Assembly: GCA_026874595.1 (NCBI GenBank)
Contig: CM049311.1
Span: 73,906,953 to 73,970,952 of the forward strand
Source: Sipunculus nudus
Lineage: Eukaryota > Annelida > Sipuncula > Golfingiida > Sipunculidae
DNA: 64,000 nt
Direction: 5' to 3'
Shown: positions 1 through 12,539 of the stretch, piece by piece
Layout: the number at the start of each line of letters is the position of its first letter
Numbering within the stretch: position 1 is the first letter of the stretch
Position numbers and translations under genes: made by a program
The notes under the pieces: generated by a model
The model's database searches: none
Told to the model about the DNA's origin: nothing
Seen by the model: only the letters and a program-made list of their open reading frames with translations

Positions 1-1289
1 ATATGTTTATATATTGTCTTCATATATAAATATCTATCGTAGTTACTTGTGTCCCATTTCTTATTTTCCAGATGGATTTGCTATATCTTGCCTTACCCTT
101 GATGCAGAATACCTGATGCAGAAAATAGAGCTTCGTGGTATTTTGGGTTCATCATAAGGCAAAATAAAATAAGCTTTGTTTCTTAGGCACTTTTTTTTAG
201 AAATCAATGCGGGCGGGCGGTCTTTTAATTTTTAATTTTTTGTATGTTTCGATAAAAAGGTCTAATGATAAGAGAAAAGCATGATCATAACACATTTATG
301 TTTCTTAACAAGTAAAAGCACTACATAACAAAAAAATTTATCTAAATTGTATTAAATTATCTTCTTAAAAGAAATGTCCGAGTGGCTAAAGCTCAAAATT
401 GGTAAGTTTCTATAAAAATGAAAAATTTTTTAACGCGGGGGTTTAAACTTGAGGCGGGTGGTGCCTGAGAAACCATACCTTTTATTTTTAGCGCCTAAGT
501 CAGATACCGGGTTCGCAACTGAACATCAGAAGCTGTATTTGCAATCAGCCGGCCCTATATTTTATTCATATTGTTTTATGAAACAAGACAAGCATCAACT
601 GTTATTTGATCATGTTATCATGTTATTACAAACTAATCATACAGGAAACAACAAGATTACAAGAGACAAACGTATAACCACGAATATAATCAATTCATCA
701 ATAGTTTATTCATAATGTAACCTAGTTATCAAAATAACGGTACACACTACACTTTGATGTACATTCTTTTTAGCCACTTGTGTGTGATTAGGGTGGCACT
801 TCAGGGATTGCAATTACATTATTTGTAAACACGAAAACACTTCTGATTGTCTCGCTTCAGACTCCACGTTCAACTCTCCTAAGAGTATTTCGAAAAATGG
901 ATTTTATAAAAAAAAATTAGAAAAGGGCAAGGTGTTTAGAAACTCTCTATCGCTAATACCAAGAATGAAAACGTTTGTATCGTTTAATGTGGTATTTTAC
1001 AAATAAATATTTTAAAACATACGTTTCCTGAATACTACGTTTTCATTCAACAGGAAGGAATTATCATGCACACAGATTACAACTGAATTTACCTTACTTG
1101 GATTCCTCGATGCATTCCCACATTTCACAAATAAATCATTTGTAACGTTCCTTCGGCACAAACAAAAATTAAATGTTTTCCTTCCCTGCTAAAGCTCTAT
1201 ATAGCCAGATAAAATAATTGTGAGGTAAAAGAACAATACATCGATTATATCAGCTCCACATACTTGATCCTAAATGTTTTATATTACTC
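1..1289. other. AT-rich DNA without recognisable genes
   Basis: Low-complexity AT-rich sequence with short A and T runs. The longest open stretch (449-715) has no recognisable motif and lies in repeat-like sequence; it is probably chance. Nothing else is supportable here. Confidence 0.6.
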
Positions 1290-1565
1290 TTGCGCTCTTT
1301 AATACAAGCCTTCTTTGAAGGTTCCATGAAGTACCATATACCTAAGGTTCCTGAACCAGTCTACTGTAAAGAACCTTGATGGCTTTCACTCGGAACCTTT
1401 TATATAGGTTCTGGATGGAACCTGTAGGGATCCTAAAAAGAACCTTCGGGAGGTTCGAAAAAAGAACCACGTGTTTAAGGTTCCAGTTATAACCCTTAAA
1501 AGTTCCCCACTCAGTTCACTGCAATGAACTCTTTTGGGTTCCACCTGGAACCCTTTTTTTCATAG
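1290..1565. repeat. GGTTCC/GGAACC-rich palindromic repeat
   Basis: The motifs AGGTTCC, GGAACC, AGAACCTT and GGTTCTGG recur about every 20-40 bases in both orientations, so the segment can form many small stem-loops. This resembles the internal structure of some MITE-like repeats. No terminal inverted repeat or target duplication could be defined, so the superfamily is unassigned. Confidence 0.45.
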
Positions 1566-2525
1566 AATGCGGGATCGTTTTGTTCTAACAGTCCACATAT
1601 TGAGTGCAAATGAACAATGGCTGAGGCGGTATAGCCGGTTCCTTTATTTTGTGTTTAGAGGGTTTGTGTTTTCAATTTCTCAATAGTTATTTGATTATCT
1701 TACCCACTTTTAATCACATAAGAGTTCATTTTATCAATACGTTGAATGAAAATTATAGCTTTTTGTTCATTTTAAGTACTACGTAAGCCCAAGATAGAAC
1801 TCTAAAGAGTCCGTCTGTTTATTTCTGTGTCTAACCTCCCCTTTCATCACTCACGTGTTTTATTTTAAGATATTTTCGACGTTTTTCCAGAAGAGATAGA
1901 CTGTAAAGATAATGTCCAGCAGACACCTTTAATAATTTTACAGATAATGGAATACGCGGGCGGATACTTAAAGTAAATTGCAGTGTTTCCTTTCATGTCC
2001 AGATATCAAATACAACAATCCACTAATGACTATCCCGCTGCCATGGATGTAGTCTTCAATGTTTATCCCTTTGCTGATCATCGTTGTATGATTTATTGAG
2101 ATATTTATCTTGAAATTCAGATAAATGACTCTTCATGGTTCATTGCTCAAGGTTATTAAGCCGATAAGATGAGGGCATTTATATATTAACTTACCATTTT
2201 TTTCTTCTTCCGGTAACTGCTATATCAATTGTCCTGTCTGTCAGAGTAATGGAGTCAGTTACTGATGAGTTGTTTATATTGATCAGGATTAACTGTCTGT
2301 CTGGTTTGTACCACACACTTATGAAGAATAATAGGGATGCCAATTTAAAGATAAAGCAGCAATAAAGGACGCAACTAAGATATATTAAGATATATTAGGG
2401 AGACATGGACTACATGGAATACGGTTTTTAATATCTTGTACCTCAATGTCAAATAAATGTCTGTTGTACAAATAAATTGTATTCATGTCACTCATATATC
2501 ATAGAACATATTAATATTAAAAGCT
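1566..2525. other. Repeat-poor intergenic stretch
   Basis: No long open frame and no match to any other repeat in the window. The part from about 1900 to 2200 is more complex than its surroundings, with short motifs such as AGATAA and CTTTGCTGATCA, but nothing proves a function. Confidence 0.4.
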
Positions 2526-3338
2526 ATTATCGGAAGTAAGGGTTACCTATACCTTGTCTTTAGTACAAGGTTTTCTGTTGGATTTGTGATGGTAGGTCCC
2601 CACAGATACTTTTGAGTTGGGTTGTCCTCACGACGAACTTGGGCAACTTTTGTAATATGTATATTAGGGCGGCCATTGACGAAAATTCTATTTTGCTCTA
2701 TATCTCAAGAACTAGCCATGATAATTTGTCGAATATTGTGTCTAGACCTAGGTTTTCATGATCAAAGATCCCAATGAAACCATAATAGTAAAGATTTAGT
2801 CAGTATTTTGAATTTTAATATGCAAATTCGGGCCACCGTTGATGAAAATGCTATATAACCCAATATCAAAAACTCACCGTGATAACTGGTCAAACATTCT
2901 GTCTAGACGTTTGTTTCAAGGTCAAAGATTCAATGAAACCGTATCAGTAATGGTTTAATTACTTCATAATTTAAATTTTAATAAGCAAATAAGGGCCACC
3001 ATTAATGAAAGTAGTCTTTCTTCGATATCGCCAAAACTAATCAAAACAAAATTCAAATGAAACCATGAAAATAATGCCTTTAACTGAAATTTAATATGCA
3101 AATTCGGGATGCCGTTACATGGAATCCAGACATAGTTTTTCACGGTGAAAGATTGAATACCATCGAAACAAAGCATGAAGTTACGGTTTTTGATATTTTG
3201 AAAATGCAAATTACGGTTGTCATTGCGGAAAAACGTATTTTTTCTAATACTGATGTATGGTCCAATCGTTAAGTTAAACCTGAGGATTCCGAGTCAGAGA
3301 TCAATTTGAGAAACTGGCATTTATCTAGGAGTTGACGA

Positions 3339-4379
3339 AGTTACGGAACCTAATATCAACGTAGTCGTGACGAACATAAATTTTGTAATTGAGATAAAAA
3401 AAAATCAGATTCTGTAACACTAGGCAGCGTGAAATGCCTAGGGGAATGAATAAAGAAGTCAGTGGTCTTATGTTAACAAATAACAATAATTGATTCCTAA
3501 AACAATCCTAACATTACAATACACTAAATCAATACAATTACACAGTAAAAAATTAGATTCTGTAACACTAGGCAGCGTGAAATGCCTAGGGGAATGAATA
3601 AAGAAGTCAGTGGTCTTATGTTAACAATTAACAATAATTGATTCCTAAAACAATCCTAACATTACAATACACTAAATCAATACAATTACACAGTATACTA
3701 ACAGTACAACAGTAAATCACAAGTATATAAATAAAGTGTACAGTACCTGGATACCCCCACTGTCACAGCGACAACAAGTCGTTTATAACGTACAACCCAG
3801 ATGAACAGTTCACATAAATCTTCTCAGAGAATAACAGTCAAGTTTATACATAAAATCAATCCGTTGTAATCCCAGAGTGAACTTCCTGTCATAATCCCGA
3901 AAGCAAACTAAAAAACTACATAAGATCCGTCACAAATTTAGAAGAAAATCTATAATTGTCGCCCTTATCGGAAAAGGTCCTCAGCTGACTTACACGCTTC
4001 TATGTTCGCTGGAACATTTCTCTTCTCTTTCCCAGCTCTAAAACACAGCCCCCTATTTAGCTTTTCATCTCAAGCCGAGAACTTTCCATATCCGAACAAT
4101 CTTAAGAACAATACATAATACACAGTACACACGCGTTACAGGAAACATCTAGAACAAGAACGTTGTGTCTCCACATGTAAGGGTTCACACTTGGGCCGGC
4201 CCGGCTCGGCCAGGCGAGAAAGTTCCAGACCAGCATGACCGCTGTGTTTACACGTGGGCCGCACCCGGCCAGCTGGAACAAGGAACGCCAGGGCTTGAGC
4301 CAAACACGAATCAGAATGTCAACAGCACACAATAAAAGAGACATGTCAACAGCTCACAATAAAGCAGACATATGTAACA
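3339..4379 (-). mobile_element. Solo LTR, copy A of a six-member family
   Basis: On the plus strand it starts with AGTTACGGAACC (the family start is TGTTACGGAACC) and ends with TGTAACA, so the LTR reads 5' to 3' on the minus strand. It shares the A-rich run followed by TCAGATTCTGTAACAC, the CCTAGGGGAATGAATAAAG segment and the GTTCCAGACC region with the other copies. It is longer than its ~800-bp relatives partly because of an internal 148-bp tandem duplication. No target duplication is obvious (flanks ACGA and AGGG), which suggests age or rearrangement. Confidence 0.75.
3402..3697. repeat. 148-bp tandem duplication inside LTR copy A
   Basis: The segment containing TGTAACAC at 3413-3420 recurs at 3561-3568, and the following ~130 bases match almost base for base (AACAAATAAC versus AACAATTAAC is one difference). 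The period is 148 bp, two copies. The other LTR copies have it once. Confidence 0.9.
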
Positions 4380-5028
4380 AGGGGGTGTACTCTCTATGCT
4401 AAACATTATGAAGTAGAGTCTAATGTAGAGTGTATCAATCATTTGAATCTATATTTAACGAATGATAATGGATACTTCCTGTAGCCTTTCTATTCGGGGT
4501 TCTGTTCCACATAAAATAAACTTATGGATTATCTACTTAACTTGGCTAGTATATGTTATATGAAGAGTATGTCAAAATATATAGAATAATGTATTAGATA
4601 AAATTATTAGGATGTAAGTACATTTTAGGCATCTGGCTACTATTTCTCGGTAACAATTAGTTTTTAGAAAACACAGTCAAGGTCAGATCTACTGGAATAA
4701 ATATGCCTAGGCGTTCATCCTCATTCACAATATCACCTCTTTCGATGTACATGCAAATCTTATATACCTTTTGCTAATACACGAAAATTGATAAGCTACT
4801 CGTCTCTTGGACTTGAGACAACAAGGCGAAAACAATAGCAGTTTTGTCAGGTTTTAAGTTATTTTTTTTAGGAAAAAAATTATAAAGGTATGTTTCTCAG
4901 GGAAAAACAATAAAATAAGGTTTTTTTGCTAAACAGGTAAAAGCACTGCATAACAAAGGAAACCGTATCAAAATTGTATTATTGTATCTCCTTGAAAGAT
5001 GGAAATCAAAATAAAAAATATTTCATGC

Positions 5029-5046
5029 GGGGGGGGGGGGGGGGGG
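5029..5046 (+). repeat. Poly(G) tract, 18 G
   Basis: Uninterrupted run of 18 G in an AT-rich context, inside foldback copy 1. It is one of ten G or C runs of 11 or more in the window. Confidence 0.95.
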
Positions 5047-5517
5047 TGTGATAAAATTGACCCGGGCGATGCATGAGAACTATCCCTTTTATTTTTTTGG
5101 CCTTACCTATCATGATTATTTATTATTTATTGTTATAAAGTGCAGGCATCTGATGCTATAATATGCACAAAAGCTAACAATATACAATATTGATCTTTCG
5201 GAAGCTATTATTATGTGAGTTACCAGCTTATTTTTCAAACAGAATTTGTTTTTATTTTTACACTGAGCTTTTCATTTAAAATTTTCCTAATTTGCAAATG
5301 AAGGAAACAAATTTTTGTTTGTGATCTTGTGACAATCTGTGACCAGGAGGGCGTACAGGTAAAAATGTTCATGTTTCTTGGCATTTTTTAAAATGGAAAG
5401 ACACGATACAATTTCATGTAATTTGGTCTTTTTTAAATTTAAGAATATCTAACTTAAGATTTCATATGCACGAAGTTGTGTCATAACCTGTCTTGAAGAC
5501 ATCAGAGCGAGGCCTTA

Positions 5518-5600
5518 GAAGCAGTATTGGCGATTGAACCGTGCCCCCTCAGGGTCGTAAACTAATGCCCCATGCATCCACTAGGCCACGTCCTAGTCAA
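5518..5600 (-). other. tRNA-like module inside foldback copy 1
   Basis: On the minus strand a Pol III A-box-like TGGCCTAGTGG is followed about 45 bases later by a B-box-like GGTTCAATCGC. Acceptor and anticodon stems do not fold convincingly, so it is not a functional tRNA. The sequence past the B box, and a downstream CGTGCATATGAAAT stretch (minus strand), match 30096-30208 plus 31029 onward in foldback copy 2. The module therefore belonged to the element before the copies separated. A tRNA-derived SINE head captured by the element is the simplest reading. Confidence 0.55.
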
Positions 5601-6530
5601 TTCACATTATCAAAATTTCTAACAGAAATATTGCAGAAATGCCGCTCCTTTTAAGAAAGCCTTCATTTGTTTGATAAAAACAAAATAAATAAAAACACTA
5701 AAAATTATAGGGTTTTGTTTGAATCACTAACCGTAAAAAAACCTTAGTCTTGACATAATGTGACTAAATATTATGGTTAGATATTTTGATAATGGCGAAG
5801 ATTATCTGAAAGTAACATTTGATGGTCTCTTAACAGTCATAGCCATGAAAACCTAGCATATCAAGTCTGACCAGTTACCATGGTTTCCAACTGAAAACTG
5901 GGGTCTGATCAATAGGGATCCTAATTTGCATGTTTAATTTTTTAACATGGACTTAACATTTGTTAATATGGTTTCATTTGAAGCTTTTACCATAAAAAAA
6001 CCTAGGTCTAAATACATTGTTGTCCAATTATCAATAAGAAAAGTATCTTCAATAATTGCGGCCCTAAATTGCATATTAAATCTTTTAGAATATGGATTTA
6101 ACCGTTCCCATTATGGTTTCGTTTGAATCATTGACCAAGAAAACCTGGATCGAGACTCGATGTTCATCCAGTTATCTTGGTTAGTTCTGGAGATATAGAA
6201 GGAAGTAGACTTGTCATAAATGGCGGCCCTAATCTGCATATGAATTAAACCGTTATCAATATGGTTTCATTTAAATCTTATGAAAACATAATGGCACAAT
6301 GTTTGACCAGTTATCATGGTTAGTTCTTGGGATATCGAAGAAAATAGACTTTTCGACAATGGCGGCCCTAATTTGCATATTACAAAAGATGCCCAAGGTC
6401 GTCGTGAGGAAAACTCCCCTCCAAAGTGTTAGTGGACCACTTCCATAAAAAATCCATCATAAAACCTTGTTCTATAGACAATTCATAGGTTCGCTAAGGA
6501 ATATATATTTAGGCGGCAACTCGACTATCA

Positions 6531-8290
6531 AAGGCCGCCTGTAATGTAGAGGTTCCCGGCCAGGAACACACAGGATAATGCAATTCCAAGTTGATACCGT
6601 AATGCGGATACGTGCATAACGGTGGGATGTTCTAATATGATAAAGCAAGCTATAAACATCGTGTCACATTATTTCCCGGTTGATCATTCACGGCTAGCGA
6701 AGCCGTGGGGTCATTAATTTAATTAAATTGCTGCCGATTACCCATGCGTTAATCTCTAATCACACAACGCTATATCTAATTGTAAACTGAGCCCCTTGTT
6801 GTGAAAAGCAGTTTCATAATAATGAATCAGGTTTGCTCAAATCTCGAACTGATATGTTCGGTGTCAAACAGTGAGCTCTCTCCGAAGTTACATTTATTCC
6901 GTATCGTTCGCAGCGGCCCTAGCAGGAGCCGTTTAATCTCGAGTATCTTGAAAGGTGTTTTACAGAATACATAATGTATGCCCATACAACATGCTACATT
7001 TCATGAAAGAACATAAAGATTGGGAGCGACTCGACGAGGTTGAGTGTATACGGACAGACGGAATGATGTTTAGGATTCATGTAACGGAGAAGTAAGAGAC
7101 GGACAAAAATAAGTGGCAAAATTAAGATACAGGCAGCTGGACATAAAAACGTTTTCTGTTCAAAGAAGTGTTTTACCTCAAGGAGGTGCGTGAGGTATTC
7201 TACAGTCGTGCCAAAAAATTGTTTTCAGAGATGTCTTTATAAACTTGTTTCTTTAATTGTTCAATAGGCCTACTTAAGATACATTAAAATAATAACAGGT
7301 TGTATATGACTACTGAATACATGTTGTGTGCATGGATATGTTTTTCATGTAAATGAAATGTGATATAATACAATAAACACTTTCTTGCAGCTGTTCAATG
7401 TCTCAATTTGTAATCCCCTCATGTATCAACCAAGGTCAACATGAATATTAAGGATCCCTCACTATGAAGGACAAACTGATCCCATGACTGTCCGATTTAG
7501 ATATTTACAATTCTGTCCATGACCACGTGAGAGCACAGGATCTACATCTTGATCATGTATAATGATGAGATGAAAACTTACTGCACTCAACCCATCAGGT
7601 CAAGCAAACGTATTCCAAATCTCATTCTATTATCACATAACATAATTGGTTATGAAAAAAAATATTAATATAGATTTTACAAAAAAATGAGCCCGATTCC
7701 TCGAGGAAAAACATTTTTTCTATATAATTTTATAAATCCTAGATCTCGCAAAAGCACACTATTTCTGCCACTCTCAATCCCAAATTTTCAGGAGCGAATA
7801 TAAACAACATGCATTACTCGATCAGAGCTGTTGATAAAATTCAGTCCATGATGTCACATGTGTACCAGTCAAATCCGGGCAAAGTCTAGGAGCTGGATGA
7901 ATTAAATCCTCCATTCACACAACAAACGTACGTGAAATATGTTAAACCATCAGGGAACCCATCGGCGTCATGCAGTGCAACCACCTGTACAAGCAAGGCT
8001 GTAGGCAGATTCATGGAAAGGTCAGCACCATGTACATACTGATATATAAAAACTATAAGTCAAGGCCCAGATCCCGTTCTGGATCAATTGACGCATGGTC
8101 AAGACTAAATCCCGATGGGGATTCAGTCCGACCTAAACCTCGATTGGCATATGAGCTAGACTAGAGCTGGACCAGATCCCGATCCGGGTTTGGTCTAGAC
8201 CAATCAGCGATTGGTATTTTCGTATATATTTTGAAACAACATGATACTTTTCATCCGTTTATATGCTACATTTTATTGCGTATGGTATAT
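6531..8290. other. Gene-free stretch with a more complex segment at 6540-7100
   Basis: There is no protein signal. About 6540-7100 is less AT-rich and free of recognised repeats. It includes a small hairpin (CACGGCT...AGCCGTG near 6690-6708) and AT-rich homeodomain-like cores (TTAATTTAATTAAATTGC near 6715). About 8040-8220 has repeated GATCCCGATC-like and TCTAGACC words forming imperfect inverted repeats. The 64-codon open frame at 7970-8164 falls in that repetitive part and is not credible. Confidence 0.4.
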
Positions 8291-8295
8291 AGTTG

Positions 8296-8500
8296 TACTC
8301 TGGGCGGATCTAGGATTTAGGAAAAGTGGGGTCCAGCTCAGGAGGACTAATGACAATACCCCCTTAAAAACCCAGGTTCGGTAAAGGAAGGGCGGGGGAG
8401 GCGGTGAGGCCCAGGCCGGGAAAGATGGATTGAATCCTTATGAAAAGATTGATAAAGGGGGTTGTTGGGAGAAGGGCGGTCCGGACACGCTTCTGTTCCT
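8296..8500. repeat. Decayed repeat related to 51602-51740
   Basis: A GGGCGGATCTAGGATTTAGG-like stretch, then a CAGGAGGACTAATGACAA segment and purine-rich AAGGGGG runs. The CAGGAGGACTAATGACAA word recurs at about 51647-51664 with similar flanks. This looks like a terminus of a DNA transposon with a CAGGGGCGGAT-type end, but no partner end or duplication was found. Confidence 0.4.
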
Positions 8501-10849
8501 TAACTTTAACTTTTGAGGACAAATAAACTATTCATAGGGCATGAATATGGTCCAAACGTGCCCTGAAACTCTGTTCACGCTATCACTTATCACATATTAA
8601 ACTAATTGCAACTTTTATCATAAACAGAATAGCCACCATCTTTATAATTGTCAAAAGATTGCTTTACGAAAATATGATCTATGATATGCCTTTGACAGGA
8701 AAAATATGTCTTAAAATATCTTCTTTGAGAAAAGGGAGCGAAACTTTAACGAGAAATGAATAACTCATCCTTCAAAAGTACAAAAAGAAAATAAGTAGAT
8801 CTGAAAACCCAAGGACGTCGGGCCTGAGGTCCTTTGAACCGGAAGACTTCGGCCGCCACTTGAGAATGTTTGATGTTTATCGCCTCTCTTTCATTTCTCA
8901 GACGTAGTCCCCATGATAATAAATAAAAAAGTCCCCACGTAAATGGCCTGCAAACAGCGATAATATGACGAGCCCTAGGAGCCATAATCATTGAAGTAAA
9001 TATTTTGATTATATACCAGTAAACATAAACCTCTTTCTTCTATTGGAGCCTTGATCTCGGAAGTTTCTTTTTCTGCGATTTAACTCTGCTGGGCATGTTT
9101 ATGGTTGTGTTTATGCAGAGATATGTTATACTGCAAGACAAGGCCCATATTTGAGATGAAGATCAGCCTTGCTCCATTACCAGCTGGGCCTCAATGATGA
9201 AAGCTCAAGGACACGGAATGTGGAGGAGAGGGCGAACTCCCGGCAGAGTGGCTGCTACTGGTGTGCGACGTCTGTATTATTCCTCTCCTTATATACAATA
9301 TAATAAAATCTCGGACTGCCAAGAAACAACTGTATATTTATATTTACACCAAAAGCTAGTGGTGGCTAAAGGTTTTAACACTAAAGGTAACTGAACCTAT
9401 CAGAATATATGTTGATACATTATATATTTACAATTATGGATAGGTAAAAAAATACATATTATAAATGTCAGGTTAATTTTTACAAAAAATCTAGACCCTG
9501 GAGGCAAATCGTGTTAATGCATGGCGAACAGTCTATTCAGGGGTAATAAAAGGTGCTGAATTCAAATCTGTTATATGCCCAGCTGGCAAAAGGAGAAAAA
9601 TGCTTAAAAATTGTTTGGTTTCCATGGCAAGTTGCGTTTAAACTTTGTTGATTCGAAACATAAAACATTGAAATAAACACTAAAGTGTAGCAAATAAGTA
9701 TATTTTTCCTGCAAGTACAGTTTTGCGACATTGTATAATTAACATATTGAAAATGTATGCAAATACATGCATATTTGGTGGTAAAATTTATCACTTTCTT
9801 TTCACAAACTTATCTTTAAATCCCGCCTTCCTTAAGAATATTAACTCTTCAGCTTATTATTTATTCTCGTAAATCCACATTACTCGAGAAACAAACTTAA
9901 GATTTTTTTAACTTTTTTAAAATATTTGCATACGTATGAATATTCATAACACCATACCATCTGCATCAGCAAGTTTCAGGCTAGGACGTATGTACAAGTT
10001 AACAATTCCTTAAAATATTCCTCACAATGTACAATGCTCCTATATTCTTTTTAAAAGTTGTTCGAGATCCAACGATTAACTTTTGAAGTTTTTGTTTTCA
10101 TTTGTTATTATAATATGTGCATATTTTGCATATATATGCATAATTTAACAGAAATAACCGGTCAGTCTGAATATATTTTTGTAGATTATTAATGGGTAAA
10201 GTTGTTTGTAAGTGTCTTTCCTTTTCCTCCTAGGGTAAGTTTAATTGCGTATAAAATGTAAAACGTTATGGTTTAATAAGGGAAATTAGAATAGAATTGA
10301 AAAAGAGAATAAAGGGAAATTCTTGGAATTTAATAATATTTCTAGTATACATTGTAAGCCGCATCGACTTTCAGTCATTCTGAGTTTTACCAATGGGTTT
10401 AGCCCGTCGTACCTCCATGAGGCCATCGCTCTTGCCATGAGCAGGGCACAAATCGTAACCATACTACCATACATTTTAGGTAATAAAAGACAAAAGTGCC
10501 TAAAAATTGATTGTTTCCATGGCAACCAAGTTGAAATTTTGCAAAAATGCTGATATTTTAAGAAATGGCCAAAAATCTTGTGATTTTATACATTTAATAT
10601 TGGAATAAACGCCAATATGCAGTAAAAATGGTTTAAAATTATTAAATCTATTTATTTGTTTCGATAAACCTGTTTGAGAAAAAGTAAAATTATTAATTTT
10701 TTTTAACGTAACCGCCTCAATATTTTCATGCTTTCTCGATTAAGCTCAACCAAATCTATACGTGCATATATACGTACAGTTCCACAACGGTTTTGGCACT
10801 GCGTGACAGTGTCAGCACACGCCTCATCTCATTTATATACAGGTATTAC
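8501..10849. other. AT-rich intergenic DNA with a dispersed repeat pair
   Basis: No recognisable gene. A degenerate direct repeat pairs about 9585-9700 with 10490-10640; both contain TGCNTAAAAATTG and TTTCCATGGCAA followed by an A/T-rich tail with GGAATAAACNC or GAAATAAACAC. Overlapping open frames on both strands at 10286-10553 are short and show no motif. Confidence 0.4.
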
Positions 10850-10990
10850 CATGGCCCGGTATCTACCGTGTGTCATGTGTGTGTAATCTTCCCCATTCAT
10901 CCCATACTTCCTCTCGTTTGTGAGTGACCCACGGCTGTGGTGCACAGCCTTCTCATAAAGCTTGCACAACCCTCACCTTGGATGAGGACC
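10850..10990 (-). repeat. SINE-like fragment (family of 24106-24435)
   Basis: Read on the minus strand it matches the body of the tRNA-headed repeat at 24106-24435. Shared words, given on the plus strand, are CCCGGTNTCTACCG, TTCCCCATTC, CGTTTGTGAGTGA and CACCTTGGATG-like sequence. The tRNA head is missing. The copy is old and diverged. Confidence 0.55.
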
Positions 10991-12470
10991 GACTGGAAAA
11001 AAAATATCCCCTCTTTACGTTTGAGATTAGAACTCGATAACCTCTCCCTACAATGAGTATTGCGTGTTCAACCTTCAAACAGAACCAGGTTGAACATTTA
11101 ATGTTTAAATTTACCATATCAAATAATATGAGCCAGACAAAATCAACTGATATTTAGTATCATTATTGCCGCCGTTGTCATTACCTATTTCATTTTCCAA
11201 GCGATTACAAAGGTAACCTCCCCTACGTTACAGGTCCATGCCTGCACTATATCACAAGGTGAAGGTGCTCACAGTGGCATATGAGGTGAAAATAAAATAC
11301 TTTGTGTCGGAAGGGTTCAACATAAGGCAGCTCACCATTCTCAGGTTTTACGAGAAAATACCATTATAAAATACTATATGCATTCACTTCATTCGGGCCA
11401 TGTGCCAAGGTTAATTCGTGCATAAGTTACTTTGCATTTATGAATATTTGTTGATGACATTTCTGAATCCGGATCATGATCCAAATCCACAACAAAATCT
11501 AACCGAATCTTCAGTGATATACTCCCTAATTGGCCTGAAACTTTCATGAGATTCCGTTTCTGACTGCATGAGCTATGTTGTGAAAAAAAAAAAAAACACA
11601 CAAAAACGGGGATGTATACGCAGACCCTCCAGCCGGAACCGATGAGAGAGAAGAGAGTCGTACTACCTTGACGGCGGCCATATATATATATATATAACTT
11701 GATTATTCAAGTAGAAATAAAATATTAGCATTTACCGTATGTTCCAGGAGCATATCCAATACAGCTTATACACACAAACATCAGCACAAACAGAAAATCT
11801 TCGGAATGACGTCACTTACGGCGATATTCTAATATAATTACACATACAACAAAACAAACAAAAATGTCCGTGTTTCTGAATAACCTCGGGAGACAAATTT
11901 TAAAACAGGAATCGAATTACTTCCTGTTAGTGTAGCCAAAAAAATACGCACACATATATGAAATATGTGAGCTATTTTTCAGAATGATGTTTTTTTTTGC
12001 GTAAACTTTCTAGCGCCAAATGTACCTGACCCCGTGGTCGACACACTAATTTGATTCCACAACTTTACACCTAGTGCAGCATGAGGGAAGCTGCAAACGT
12101 TATAAACTTGCTTCACGTGTCCTTTTAAGCAGTCAGCCAGTCCATGCATACACTATGAGAAGCTTGAAATCATCCTTGTTAATATTTAAATTGGTATGTC
12201 CTGCTGATCTAGAAAAGGAAATAGTCCACTTATATATTTATTGCTGAGGGCTTTTATTTGGATACTTGAGGTAGGCTGTTTCAGCAACTTATTACTTAGT
12301 AAAAATTCGCGAATCGTGCTGTTAGCCAAACAAAGCCCTCGAAAAAGGTCTTACCCACATGTATTTTTTTCCATCTAGCAGGGAGCCTGTTACTGATCAT
12401 GGGAAAATATTATGGTACTTATTTTTCGGAACATGACAGCACGGGTCATTAGCGGGCCTCCACAAACTGG
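10991..12470. other. Gene-free stretch with a short (TA)n tract
   Basis: No credible coding region. A (TA)n tract of about 16 bases lies at 11680-11695, and an A-rich run at 11583-11595. The 70-codon minus-strand frame at 11389-11601 has no recognisable domain. Confidence 0.5.
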
Positions 12471-12478
12471 ACACGACT
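12471..12478 (+). repeat. Left 8-bp target-site duplication of the hAT-type element
   Basis: ACACGACT directly precedes the CAG terminus and is identical to 14919-14926. Confidence 0.88.
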
Positions 12479-12493
12479 CAGTGGAGTACCCAA

Positions 12494-12506
12494 GGGGGGG
12501 GGGGGG
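12494..12506 (+). repeat. Poly(G) tract, 13 G
   Basis: Run of 13 G just inside the left terminus of the hAT-type element. Confidence 0.95.
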
Positions 12507-12539
12507 AGGGTGTGCGGCAGGGGCGGTCCGCCCCGGGCG

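Larger units (their letters stand above)
2526..6530. mobile_element. Foldback-type element, copy 1 (long inverted subrepeat arms)
   Basis: The left arm (about 2540-3338) carries degenerate tandem subrepeats, each starting with an ATGCAAATTNGGGC-like motif (near 2654, 2817, 2980 and 3093). The right arm (about 5730-6505) carries the same subrepeats in reverse (near 5915, 6059, 6222 and 6361). Both ends lead into an ACAAG...CTATAGACAATTCATAGG-like terminus. The unique middle at 4380-4760 matches 31370-31740 in opposite orientation, and a tRNA-like module at 5520-5600 also has a reversed counterpart in copy 2. An unrelated LTR (3339-4379) interrupts it. Removing that leaves roughly 3 kb. The right end is well defined near GGCAACTCGACTA at 6515-6527; the left end is degenerate. 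No transposase is visible, so the copy is non-autonomous. The superfamily is unknown. Confidence 0.75.
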
